A stretch of 64,000 nucleotides of DNA, taken from assembly GCF_001857945.1 (NCBI RefSeq), contig NZ_CP017770.1, forward strand, positions 1,426,001-1,490,000. The letters are read 5' to 3'. The position numbers and the translations under genes were made by a program. Source of the DNA: Paenibacillus crassostreae. Lineage in GTDB: Bacteria > Bacillota > Bacilli > Paenibacillales > Paenibacillaceae. Under the pieces are notes generated by a model that saw nothing but the letters and a program-made list of their open reading frames with translations, did no database searches and was not told the origin of the DNA. Below, piece after piece: positions 1 through 8,612 of this stretch; position 1 is the first letter of the stretch; each line of letters starts with the position of its first letter.

Positions 1-1482
1 ATAGTCGCCTAAATGTTGTGAGAACACAATTCCATGTCCTAACTGCTCTGTCTTAACACTACCCCATGATAGTTTCCCTTCCGTTACAGATCGATCTTTC
101 AAGTTTACACTATCCACACTTCCATCCTGTAAATGTTGGCTAGATATCGTGTTATCAGCAATATGAAAGGAATGAACAGCATTTTTTTGTAACTCTGTTG
201 AGCCAATACTGTTGATTGCAATATGCTCATTAGTTACAGTCTTTGGTGCAATATGTTTTGAAATCACAGCCTGATCTTCTATTGCTTGACTTCCAATTGC
301 TCCTGAACTTATTTTGGCAAACGTCACGCTTTTATCGGCAAGCTTCTCATTCGTTATCGCACCTTCTTGAACATGACGAGTTCCAACTGTGTCATCTGAA
401 ATATGTCTACTCTCAATGGAGTAATGGTCAATTTTATCGGAAGTAACCGCATGATCTTCTAGATGTAACTTCGCAATACTCGCTACATCAATATGTTCGC
501 CTCTAATGGCTCTTGGACGAATATGACCCGTATTAATAACATTAGGTCCAACATGAATCTCTTGGATTGCTGATTTAGCGATATGCCTTGCCATAACCGC
601 TTCATTTACAATTTTTTGCGGAAGAATACTCTGATCTGCGATTTTGGATGCTGTTATGGTCTGCTCCACGATATGATTCGTACTCACCGATTGCTCTGCC
701 AGCTTGGTAGAACCAATGCTTTGGTCAGCGATGTGTCTGTTGGTAACTTCTCCTGGCCCGATTTGATTCCCGCTTAAGATTACTTCTGCTAAATGTAGTG
801 CTGTGATAGCATTATGAGCTAGAATTTCTGAGGTTACAGCTCCTTGTTGCAAATGAATACTTTCAATAGAATCCGGAGCGATATGGCCTGATCCAACAAT
901 CTTAGATGCTAATTGCTCCTTGCCAATGGCTTCATATGCGATATGTTCTGCAGTTACGGATCGTTTACTTAAATGACGACCTTCAATCGTTTTGTCCTTT
1001 AACTTATCACCGGTTATTTCCCCAGTCCGAATCTTTGAAGATGTGACTGCACCTTCACTAAGCTTGGAAGTCGTAATAGAATCATTCATTAAGTGGTGGT
1101 CATGTATACTGGAACTAGCAATTTTGCTAGTTGTCACGGACTGATCCTGAAGCATTTCACTAGAAATAAATAATCGACTAAGATGGCGTAGACTTATTGA
1201 ACCATCTGCTATCTTGCTCGCGTCAATGCTCTTATCGGCTAATTTGACTGAGGTGATACTCCCATCCATCATTTTATCCTCATCAATGGAACGATCACGG
1301 ATTTTTTCACCCGTAATAGCGCTATCTGCAATATGATCCTCTCTAATCGAGTCTAACGCAATTTTGGATGAATTAACTGAACCGTCTGCTAGCTGAATAT
1401 GAGTCACCGCATAGTCTGCCATGTGCTCACTTTCGATGATCCCCAGCTGTAGTTTGGAACTATCTATTGCTCTAGCTGCTAT
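1..1482 (-). repeat. 30-bp-period coding repeat (49 decapeptides)
   Basis: This is the repeat part of the gene above, read on the minus strand. In all 49 complete units position 1 is I, L, M or V and position 6 is I, V or L. Position 10 is His in 23 units and Lys in 17. DNA identity between units is low although the period is exact, so the array is old and held by selection on the protein rather than freshly duplicated. Confidence 0.9.
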
Positions 1483-1875
1483 TTTGTCACCTGTCACAGC
1501 CGCATAACTAAGGTCGTCTGTATATATGAAAGCATGCGGGGAACTCGGCATTTTTTTCTCTGCCATAATCCGTTCTAGATAATCTACAGCTTCGATGTTT
1601 ACATCCTTGTCTATTTCCTTGTTTATCTCAGCTTCTAATTCGTCAATATCATTCAAGGATTCGAAATTCGGGGTGGGAGTAATGGAGAGAGCAGCATCAG
1701 TGTGAACATCATATATAGGGACCTCCGTTGCTAAGGAATTTATGTTTGCTTCTTTTTTCTTTTCTTCTGACCGATTGGATCTACTCATTAAATCCAGTTC
1801 TTGTATTTCAGGATTATCCACATAATATAAACGCTTACTGACTTTCGATGGATTGTTTTTCACCTTTTTTTTCAA
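1..1875 (-). CDS. Decapeptide-repeat protein, 3' end outside window
   Basis: The frame is open from a TTG start at 1875 to the window edge, 625 codons without a stop. A strong GGAGG lies 10 bases upstream of the TTG. Residues 1-131 are charged and low in complexity, with no signal peptide or membrane segment. From residue 132 onward the protein is only a 10-residue repeat of the form hydrophobic-x-x-x-small-(I/V)-x-x-x-(H/K), 49 full units plus the start of another, without a single indel. Similar 10-residue repeats with DGS(I/V)TSxK(I/L)A flavour are known in phage tail fibres and in Paenibacillus surface or spore-associated proteins, some of which end in a so-called WIAG-tail domain. That end is not in view, so family membership is inferred. 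An extended beta-solenoid or fibre is likely. Function is unknown. Confidence 0.85.
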   Translation of the reverse strand, partial: MKKKVKNNPSKVSKRLYYVDNPEIQELDLMSRSNRSEEKKKEANINSLATEVPIYDVHTDAALSITPTPNFESLNDIDELEAEINKEIDKDVNIEAVDYLERIMAEKKMPSSPHAFIYTDDLSYAAVTGDKIAARAIDSSKLQLGIIESEHMADYAVTHIQLADGSVNSSKIALDSIREDHIADSAITGEKIRDRSIDEDKMMDGSITSVKLADKSIDASKIADGSISLRHLSRLFISSEMLQDQSVTTSKIASSSIHDHHLMNDSITTSKLSEGAVTSSKIRTGEITGDKLKDKTIEGRHLSKRSVTAEHIAYEAIGKEQLASKIVGSGHIAPDSIESIHLQQGAVTSEILAHNAITALHLAEVILSGNQIGPGEVTNRHIADQSIGSTKLAEQSVSTNHIVEQTITASKIADQSILPQKIVNEAVMARHIAKSAIQEIHVGPNVINTGHIRPRAIRGEHIDVASIAKLHLEDHAVTSDKIDHYSIESRHISDDTVGTRHVQEGAITNEKLADKSVTFAKISSGAIGSQAIEDQAVISKHIAPKTVTNEHIAINSIGSTELQKNAVHSFHIADNTISSQHLQDGSVDSVNLKDRSVTEGKLSWGSVKTEQLGHGIVFSQHLGDY

Positions 1876-2099
1876 TGTTGTCGCTCCTCCCTGACGTAAC
1901 GATCTCCAGTATTCTATGCGGACAGCTAGGCTGATGCCACCATATTAAATGAAAATAGGCACTACCTTACGACAAACAAGAGGTGACTGATATACCAAGG
2001 ACTATCGCACTCAGATTGGCAATCTATCTTGATTTAACCTCGAATCTATGTCAATATATTGCAGAGCGCTTACGAAGCATCTCTGAAGGGAGTAAGACC

Positions 2100-2906
2100 A
2101 TGGCAAAGAGAATTTTACGGCTAATGACGGAGCTCTCCTCAAGAAAATCGATATCCCGAATCATGGGACACTTTTCCCACAGTAGAATTAGCCGTTACGT
2201 CATACCAATGTTTATACGAAACTATCAAATTCCCGTATCCGAAGCAGAAAAAAATATAGATGAATATCATTCTCTTAACGCATTTTTTACACGTCGTTTG
2301 AAACCTGGCATGAGACCTATTGATTCACAGGAACATTCACTATCTAGTCCAGTGGATGCACGAATCACAGCTATGGGTACAATATCTTCAGGGACTATAC
2401 TGAATGTAAAAGGGCAGAATTATACTGTAGAAGAAATTCTCCATCATTCTCCACATCTCGAATTATACAAACATGGCTATGTATTTGTTCTCTACTTAAG
2501 TCCAACTGATTATCATCGTATCCATTCACCTGTGACTGGCGTGAAGAGGGAGAGTGAACATATTAAAGGCCGTGTCTACCCAGTGAATGATTTCGGTATG
2601 ACACATATGCCATATGTGCTATGTCGTAATGAAAGGCTTATTACATACATTCAACACTCCTTAGGAGAAGTCGCTGTCGTTAAAGTAGGGGCAATGAACG
2701 TGAGCAGTATTCAGTATACCGATGAGTCTGTAAACAAATGGAATAAAGGTGATGATCTTGCTTATTTCGAATTCGGGTCTACCGTGGTTCTTCTGATAGA
2801 AAATGGTACATTTACGCCGCGAGAAGATCTTAAACCAGGAGATTCAGTACGAATGGGGCAATCGTTGGGGGAACTTCATTCTTCAAAACAGAAAGGTAAT
2901 ATCTAG
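2100..2906 (+). CDS. psd: Phosphatidylserine decarboxylase
   Basis: Makes phosphatidylethanolamine from phosphatidylserine at the membrane, using a pyruvoyl group formed by self-cleavage. The family landmarks are present: FFTRRLKPG near the N-terminus, SPVDARI, the TDYHRIHSPVTG block with its conserved His residues, and a C-terminal GST motif at about residues 226-228 where cleavage between Gly and Ser would give the small alpha subunit. I chose the ATG at 2100 (268 aa) because it has an AAGGGAG ribosome site at good spacing and matches the usual length of about 260 aa. A longer GTG-started frame from 1983 has no ribosome site. The gene stands alone, with a terminator directly after it. Confidence 0.93.
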   Translation: MAKRILRLMTELSSRKSISRIMGHFSHSRISRYVIPMFIRNYQIPVSEAEKNIDEYHSLNAFFTRRLKPGMRPIDSQEHSLSSPVDARITAMGTISSGTILNVKGQNYTVEEILHHSPHLELYKHGYVFVLYLSPTDYHRIHSPVTGVKRESEHIKGRVYPVNDFGMTHMPYVLCRNERLITYIQHSLGEVAVVKVGAMNVSSIQYTDESVNKWNKGDDLAYFEFGSTVVLLIENGTFTPREDLKPGDSVRMGQSLGELHSSKQKGNI

Positions 2907-2909
2907 TAG

Positions 2910-2952
2910 AAACGGCTAGTCATCCTTAAAAATAAGGGTAACCTAGCCGTTT
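2910..2952. terminator. Terminator hairpin between convergent genes
   Basis: A perfect 10-bp stem, AAACGGCTAG paired with CTAGCCGTTT, followed on the plus strand by TTTTT. It lies between psd and the convergent SDR gene, whose stop codon directly abuts it. The outer stem and the 3' flank resemble the dispersed hairpin element at 34098-34189. Confidence 0.8.
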
Positions 2953-3801
2953 TTACTTGTATAAATAATACAGAATTATTCGCTGGAACCAACGAGTAGG
3001 TAATACATATTTGGCAACCATCGTTAACGTTGTTCCTTTGGGGATTCGATAGCGAAAACCTGGCGATGGGATGGTGGCAATCTTCGCGATAAGTAAAGCG
3101 ACATCCATAGGATCACCACCACTTGTTGCACTACGTTGTGAATATTGAAGAATACGATCAAGTAATCCTTTATAGGGTGAGGTAGAGATTGATTTTAATT
3201 GTGAAAAACTCTTCCCCCAGATAGGTGTTCCATAAGCTCCCGGTTCAACCAATACGACATCAATCCCGAACTGTTTCACTTCCATAGCGAGGCATTCACT
3301 GAATCCTTCTAGAGCAAATTTAGATGATGCATATGGGCCAAAACCAGGAAATCCAACTCCCCCACTAATACTACTCATCTGAATAATTCGTCCCCCGTTT
3401 CCTTCCCTCATTAAAGGTAGAACCGCTTGAGTAACAGAGACCATTCCCATGAAATTAACCTCGAACTGTTGCCTCCACACGGATAGGGGCACCTCTTCAA
3501 TCATTCCTCCATAAGCTGAACCAGCATTATTGACTAATAGATCTAGCCGACCATACTGCTCTTGAATTTGCTGAACTACTTCATGAACTTGTTCTTCATT
3601 CATCACATCCAATTCAACCACATGGATAGAAGACTCCACCCCTGCCATACAAGCAGCCCTTATCAGTGAATCTTTATCTTCTAACCTACGCATTCCTGAC
3701 AAGACGGTGAATCCTTTTCGCGCAAGTTCTACACTGATAAGAAGACCAAATCCGCTAGAACACCCTGTTACAAATGCAATCCCATCTATTGTATTGTCCA
3801 T
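2953..3801 (-). CDS. Classical short-chain dehydrogenase/reductase
   Basis: NAD(P)-dependent oxidoreductase of the classical SDR family, 282 aa. It has the TGxxxGxG cofactor loop at residues 12-19, an NNAG motif near residue 90, a serine-rich SSIS strand and the YASSK catalytic Tyr-Lys pair. The extended C-terminus and the TPIWGKS region suggest the retinol-dehydrogenase-like subgroup. The substrate cannot be predicted. An AraC regulator on the same strand lies directly upstream with a 38-bp gap, so the two probably form one transcription unit and the regulator may control this enzyme. Confidence 0.85.
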   Translation of the reverse strand: MDNTIDGIAFVTGCSSGFGLLISVELARKGFTVLSGMRRLEDKDSLIRAACMAGVESSIHVVELDVMNEEQVHEVVQQIQEQYGRLDLLVNNAGSAYGGMIEEVPLSVWRQQFEVNFMGMVSVTQAVLPLMREGNGGRIIQMSSISGGVGFPGFGPYASSKFALEGFSECLAMEVKQFGIDVVLVEPGAYGTPIWGKSFSQLKSISTSPYKGLLDRILQYSQRSATSGGDPMDVALLIAKIATIPSPGFRYRIPKGTTLTMVAKYVLPTRWFQRIILYYLYK

Positions 3802-3839
3802 GACTCATGTTCATCTCACTTTCTAAGACCAATCCATTT

Positions 3840-4631
3840 TTAACGAATTTCTGATGGATTGTGACCCGTATATTGCTTAAATTGTCTGCTGAAAAAGAAG
3901 ATATCTCGATACCCGAGCGTATCTGCCACTTCGGTAACATTCATACCTGCGTACAATAACAAATGCTGTGCTCTTTCGATACGCGTCTTAATAATATAAG
4001 ATTGAACAGGTATCCCTATGATATCTTTAAATTTAATTGAGAAATAACGTGACGACAGCCCAGCACGAGTGGCCAAATCTACTACGCGATGTTGAACACC
4101 TGGGTGTTGTTGTATGTAGTTTGCTATTTCATGTACGGCTTCTGCTAATTGATTACTTACAACTTTCTGTACGGGCTGATCCTGTTCCTGATCTATTCGT
4201 AACAAATGAATCATCAGTTGCTTAAGAATAAGTTGTCCTTCTTCCTTAGCCGCATAAGTATTCACTAGAAACAATCGTACATACCGTGCCAGCATATATT
4301 CCAAATCAACCGTCTCACGTACCACTCTATAGGGAAGAGGAATCTCTGTTACAGATTCTAGAACATCAAAGTGAATATAACTGATGACCAGTGGCTTCTG
4401 TGGATTATGAACAGCACTCGTGTGATCCCCGGGCCGAAATAGAAAACAACTTCCTCTACCGATTTCATAGGTAATACCATTCCTAATAAGAGTACCTTCA
4501 CCACTCCAGACATAGAAAAGATCATAATTAGGCAGCGGCTTTTCTCTTTTATGCCATCTCCAACTGGGCTCACATACAATTTTAGCTAATGCGGGTTTGA
4601 TTTCAAAAGAAGATGGCGAGGCATGTAACAT
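3840..4631 (-). CDS. AraC-family transcriptional regulator
   Basis: 263 aa. The N-terminal half is a cupin-like sensor domain with a short beta-rich GSCFLFRPGDH segment typical of sugar- or metabolite-sensing AraC proteins. The C-terminal 100 residues hold the two helix-turn-helix motifs, ending in the signature region DTLGYRDIFFFSRQFKQYTGHNPSEIR read in part here. It sits upstream of the SDR gene at 2953-3801 in the same orientation. The effector is unknown. Confidence 0.88.
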   Translation of the reverse strand: MLHASPSSFEIKPALAKIVCEPSWRWHKREKPLPNYDLFYVWSGEGTLIRNGITYEIGRGSCFLFRPGDHTSAVHNPQKPLVISYIHFDVLESVTEIPLPYRVVRETVDLEYMLARYVRLFLVNTYAAKEEGQLILKQLMIHLLRIDQEQDQPVQKVVSNQLAEAVHEIANYIQQHPGVQHRVVDLATRAGLSSRYFSIKFKDIIGIPVQSYIIKTRIERAQHLLLYAGMNVTEVADTLGYRDIFFFSRQFKQYTGHNPSEIR

Positions 4632-4683
4632 AACGTAATCCCTCCTTGATAAAATCTCAAAATTCGCTCTTCTTTATCTCAAC

Positions 4684-6144
4684 CTATTCGAATAATTGTT
4701 GCACATCCTGCCAAGCTTTCGCAAGCCGATTTATTCCTTCGATCATCTGATCTTCGTCTAAATGTGCAAATCCAAAACAAGCTGCTAAGGGACCTGGAAA
4801 GATCCCATAGAATGAAGCATCCCTAAATTCAACATTTCTCAACTTCGCCGCATCAATAAATGCTTCATATTCTTCTGCTGATCGTTGCCACTTCGTATAG
4901 ATATGTAGTCCAGCATCACTCGGAACAAGTTGAAATATTTCGCTTAGATGTTGTGACATTAGGTCACAAAGTGTATCATGACGTACTCTATATACACGTG
5001 TCATTCGTCGGAGGTGGCGCTTATAATGCCCATGGTTCATGAAATATGCTAAGGCCCTCTGCTCTAAAAGCCCTGGCGTAATGGGGTCGTATAACGCTTT
5101 TGCTTGAATAACTGGTTCAACAAGTGAATTCGGAAGAATAGCGTAACCTATACGTAATCCGGCAAACATCGTCTTTGAGAATGATCCTAGATAGACAACT
5201 CTACCTTCTTGATCCAATGCCTTCAAAGGTTCAATTGGACGCCCCCCGAAACGGAATTCACTATCATAATCGTCTTCGATAATGACTCCTTTATGTCTCT
5301 GCGCCCATTTCAATATCTCCCTGCGTCGTTCCAAGGTGAGTACAGCCCCGGTAGGAAATTGACGACTAGGAGTTACAAAGAGCACCTTAGCATTCCAGTC
5401 TTCAGGAATTACACCATCGCTATCTAATTCTCCTCGAAGAATGTCACCTCCACATGCTTGAACTCCCATACGAATGCCGTGATAACTTGGATCCTCAACA
5501 ACAACTGCGTCCCTTTCATTCACTAGAAGCTGTATCAGGATCGCAATACCCTGCATAGATCCACTAAATACGACAATATTTGAAGACTCAACTGAAATAC
5601 CTCGGGTAACCCGAAGATAAGTTGCGATAGCCTCACGCAATTCTGCATCTCCCGCAGGAGAAGAAGCTATCGATAAATTCTTGCCACTCTTACCACCTGC
5701 ATGATTTAGTGCACTTCGCCACTCATCATAAGGGAAAGATTCCATAGGCATTCCTTCAAGCAGAAAGCTAATTTTGTTATCCTGTTCAACATATTTTTTG
5801 AGAGATCTTGGTTGACTCATAATCCTATTCCCCCAATAAGAAAGGGTAATATCCGCACTAACTAACTCCTGTTTCTTTGAGTCTGGAGATGGACCTGCAT
5901 GAGCAACAAATGTCCCCTTACCAACTGTCATTTGGACGTATCCCTCAGCTAGTAACATATCGTAGCTTTGGGCAACAGATCCACGCGATATATGATAAAG
6001 ATCTGCTACATATCGAGTAGAAGGTAGCTTAGTGCCTGAAGTCAATCTCCCCTCTAGAATAGCATCTCGTATTGCATAATAGATCGCTAGATATTTATAT
6101 CGATATTCCTCTAAATAAGATGCTAATGGCAAAGCGAATTCCAT
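4684..6144 (-). CDS. MocR/PdxR-family regulator with aminotransferase domain
   Basis: 486 aa fusion of an N-terminal GntR-type winged helix (about residues 15-80, with KLPSTRYVADLY and the SRGSVAQSYDML recognition helix) to a fold-type I aminotransferase domain. The PLP lysine lies in SFSKTMFAGLRIGYA. Members of this family bind PLP and control vitamin B6 or amino-acid genes. The gene is divergent from a pyridoxamine-phosphate-oxidase-like flavoprotein at 6290 and a second aminotransferase at 7003, separated by a 145-bp control region. Control of these neighbours is likely but inferred. Confidence 0.9.
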   Translation of the reverse strand: MEFALPLASYLEEYRYKYLAIYYAIRDAILEGRLTSGTKLPSTRYVADLYHISRGSVAQSYDMLLAEGYVQMTVGKGTFVAHAGPSPDSKKQELVSADITLSYWGNRIMSQPRSLKKYVEQDNKISFLLEGMPMESFPYDEWRSALNHAGGKSGKNLSIASSPAGDAELREAIATYLRVTRGISVESSNIVVFSGSMQGIAILIQLLVNERDAVVVEDPSYHGIRMGVQACGGDILRGELDSDGVIPEDWNAKVLFVTPSRQFPTGAVLTLERRREILKWAQRHKGVIIEDDYDSEFRFGGRPIEPLKALDQEGRVVYLGSFSKTMFAGLRIGYAILPNSLVEPVIQAKALYDPITPGLLEQRALAYFMNHGHYKRHLRRMTRVYRVRHDTLCDLMSQHLSEIFQLVPSDAGLHIYTKWQRSAEEYEAFIDAAKLRNVEFRDASFYGIFPGPLAACFGFAHLDEDQMIEGINRLAKAWQDVQQLFE

Positions 6145-6289
6145 ATCATCACCTTCTTCTTATTCAAAATTATACTAAAGTGGACTATAAAATAAAACGA
6201 AAATTGGATCTTTTTACTAGCCAGCGACTACTATACGATAAAACTATGATGTATTCAATCTACCAAATAGAAGAGGAGAGCGTTAACAT

Positions 6290-6904
6290 ATGAGAAGACA
6301 GGAATTTAGTGTACAAGATGAGGTAGAAGTTAATCAATTCTTATCAGATATGAGTTTTGGGTTTCTCGGAACCGTCACCGAGGATGGTAGACCACGCGTC
6401 ACTCCATTAAACTTTGTATACGATCAGGGATGCTTTTATTTCCATGGAAGTCGTGTTGGTGAAAAAATGAATCACCTTCGTTCAAATGATCAAGTAAGTT
6501 TTACCGTAGCTGATGAATATGCATTAATCCCTTCATACTTCAGTGATCCCGCAATGGCTTGCCCCGCAACAGCGTACTTCAAAAGTGTAACCGCAAGCGG
6601 AAACGCAGTGATCCTTGAAGATCTAGTAGAAAAAGGACGAATATTTACTTTGTTCATGAAAAAACTACAACCAGAAGGTGGATACGATCCCATTGACCCT
6701 GCTGATCCGCGATATGCCTCACGACTTCGCAGTGTAGTCATGGTGAAAATAATAGCTAACCATTTATCAGCAAAATTTAAATTTGGTCAAAATTTATCTG
6801 AACCGGCCATGAACAAAGTGATCAATGGATTGGAAACAAGAGATCGTACAAGAGATCAAGAAACGATTGATCATATGAAGAAATACTGTCCACACCAGCA
6901 GTAA
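6290..6904 (+). CDS. Pyridoxamine 5'-phosphate oxidase-like flavoprotein
   Basis: 204 aa. It has the split-barrel FMN-binding fold: a FLGTVTEDGRPRVTPLNFVY strand pair at about residues 24-44 and FHGSRVGEKMNHL at about 51-63, as in the NimA/Pyridox_ox_2 group. Such proteins bind FMN or haem. True PNP oxidase activity cannot be claimed, since the family is broad. The start codon follows GAGGAGAG at good spacing. It is divergent from the MocR regulator and followed after 98 bp by an aminotransferase, which suggests a shared PLP-related regulon. Confidence 0.8.
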   Translation: MRRQEFSVQDEVEVNQFLSDMSFGFLGTVTEDGRPRVTPLNFVYDQGCFYFHGSRVGEKMNHLRSNDQVSFTVADEYALIPSYFSDPAMACPATAYFKSVTASGNAVILEDLVEKGRIFTLFMKKLQPEGGYDPIDPADPRYASRLRSVVMVKIIANHLSAKFKFGQNLSEPAMNKVINGLETRDRTRDQETIDHMKKYCPHQQ

Positions 6905-7002
6905 TTCAGGAATTATCAGTGACTGTTGCTGAACTAGGTGGTATAATATGTCCAGCGAAAACGGTAAATTCCTACATTACACAAACTGGAAGGATGGAAA
7001 GC

Positions 7003-8298
7003 ATGAACCAACTTGCTGGACAGTTAAACGAGAACATTCAAACTGGAAATACACACGTTTATGACATGTTATCAACACTAGGAAGAGAGATTTATTTCCC
7101 TAAAGAGGGGATTCTTAGTCAATCTGCTGAAGCAACAGCCCATGCAAAAAAATACAATGCAACAATAGGAATCGCTACTGAAGGTGGAATTCCTATGCAT
7201 CTAAAGGTAATTCAAGATAAGTTATCTGCATTCCAACCTAAAGATCTATACAGTTATGCTCCTCCAGCAGGAAAACCAGAATTACGAACTGTTTGGCGGA
7301 ACAAAATGTTGCAGGAGAACCCTTCCTTACAGGATAAATCCTTTAGTAATCCAATTGTAACCAATGCGTTGACTCATGGACTTAGCATTGTAGCCGATTT
7401 GTTTGTGAATGAAGGCGATGCCGTTATATATCCGGATAAAAATTGGGAGAATTATGAACTAACATTTGGTGTACGTCGCCATGGTGAGTGCATTAACTAT
7501 CCATTATTTACAGAAGAAATGACTTTCAATAGCAATGGACTTCGTGAAGCTTTATTAGCTCAACAAGACAAGGGAAAAGCAATTGTAGTTCTCAACTTCC
7601 CTAACAATCCAACTGGCTATACACCAGGCCTCAAAGAAGGCGAAGAGATTATTGCAGTGATAACAGAAGCAGCAGAAGCAGGAATTAACGTCGTTGTAGT
7701 AACTGATGATGCTTATTTCGCACTCTTCTTCGAGGATTCCATGAAGGAATCATTATTTGGTAAGCTAGCAAGCATTCACCCACGTGTGCTCGCAATCAAA
7801 ATCGACGGTGCCACCAAAGAAGAATTCGTATGGGGGTTCCGTGTAGGATTCATCACCTATGCTTCAGACAATGAAAATTTATTAGCTGCACTTGAACAAA
7901 AAACACTAGGAATTATCCGTGCGACAATCTCAAGCGGGCCACATCCTTCACAAACATTTATTCTTGATGCACTAAAGTCACCTGATTTCGCAGTCCAAAA
8001 AGAAGAGAAATTCCAAATAATGAAGGGTCGCGCTAATCGTGTGAAATCCTTGCTCGACAATGATAAATACGATGAAGTGTGGGAGTACTATCCGTTCAAC
8101 TCTGGATATTTCATGTGCTTGAAATTAAAGACTGTTTCCGCTGAAGCTTTGCGTACGCATTTGATTGAAAAATACGGTGTAGGTACGATCGCTTTAGGAG
8201 ATCAGGATTTGAGAGTTGCCTTTTCTTGTATCGATGAAGAATACCTAGAGGATTTGTACCAATTAATCTATCAAGGTATACAGGATCTACAAGCATAA
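7003..8298 (+). CDS. PLP-dependent aminotransferase, class I/II
   Basis: Fold-type I aminotransferase of about 431 aa from the ATG at 7003, which has GGAAGG upstream (an in-frame ATG at 6994 is possible). Key parts are NFPNNPTGY, the DDAYF motif that binds the pyridine ring, a Lys in DGATKEEFVWGFRVGF as the Schiff-base residue, and a C-terminal Arg in DLRVAFS for the substrate carboxylate. The substrate is not predictable. It lies downstream of the PNPOx-like gene and probably belongs to the same unit, controlled by the divergent MocR protein. Confidence 0.85.
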   Translation: MNQLAGQLNENIQTGNTHVYDMLSTLGREIYFPKEGILSQSAEATAHAKKYNATIGIATEGGIPMHLKVIQDKLSAFQPKDLYSYAPPAGKPELRTVWRNKMLQENPSLQDKSFSNPIVTNALTHGLSIVADLFVNEGDAVIYPDKNWENYELTFGVRRHGECINYPLFTEEMTFNSNGLREALLAQQDKGKAIVVLNFPNNPTGYTPGLKEGEEIIAVITEAAEAGINVVVVTDDAYFALFFEDSMKESLFGKLASIHPRVLAIKIDGATKEEFVWGFRVGFITYASDNENLLAALEQKTLGIIRATISSGPHPSQTFILDALKSPDFAVQKEEKFQIMKGRANRVKSLLDNDKYDEVWEYYPFNSGYFMCLKLKTVSAEALRTHLIEKYGVGTIALGDQDLRVAFSCIDEEYLEDLYQLIYQGIQDLQA

Positions 8299-8429
8299 TC
8301 TGACTTATGATCCACCCATAAAAACTAGATTTTTAATCCATTTGGGGTAATACCCAATCATCATTTCTTTCCCATTCATACAATACGGTGTAGTACAGAA
8401 GTACATCATGTTATGAAAGGGGAATGAAC

Positions 8430-8546
8430 ATGAGTGGAGTAGAAGAAGTCAGAGGCGGATATGGCGGCGGAATGTTTACTAGCACAGGTGCGATTTTGGT
8501 CCTTTTCATCTTGTTAGTTATTATCACTAAATCATTCTGGGTATAA
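8430..8546 (+). CDS. YjcZ-like small membrane protein
   Basis: A 38-aa protein with AAAGGGG upstream and its own strong terminator downstream. It has a glycine/tyrosine-rich start (GGYGGG) followed by one hydrophobic helix, FILLVIITKSFWV at the end. This matches the YjcZ/YjcZ_2 family of tiny proteins common in spore formers. Their role is not well defined, although several are linked to sporulation. It stands alone between the aminotransferase and the convergent ecsB. Confidence 0.7.
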   Translation: MSGVEEVRGGYGGGMFTSTGAILVLFILLVIITKSFWV

Positions 8547-8570
8547 TCTAGTATCGTGTATTCTAGAATA

Positions 8571-8600
8571 AGAGACCGGGGAAATTCCCCGGTCTCTTTG
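8571..8600 (+). terminator. Intrinsic terminator
   Basis: Perfect 11-bp stem AGAGACCGGGG / CCCCGGTCTCT with a 5-nt loop, followed by TTTGTTT on the plus strand. It serves the small YjcZ-like gene. It also lies just beyond the end of ecsB, so it may work for both strands. Confidence 0.9.
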
Positions 8601-8612
8601 TTTATTAAGATA

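Noticed and set aside
243..777. Short plus-strand ORFs at 243-446 and 583-777
   Set aside because: They are antisense shadows of the repeat gene and have no ribosome sites.
1..1482. 30-bp periodicity that could suggest a CRISPR array or tandem DNA repeat
   Set aside because: The period is exact, but the units are not identical at DNA level and the minus-strand frame is open throughout. It is a coding repeat.
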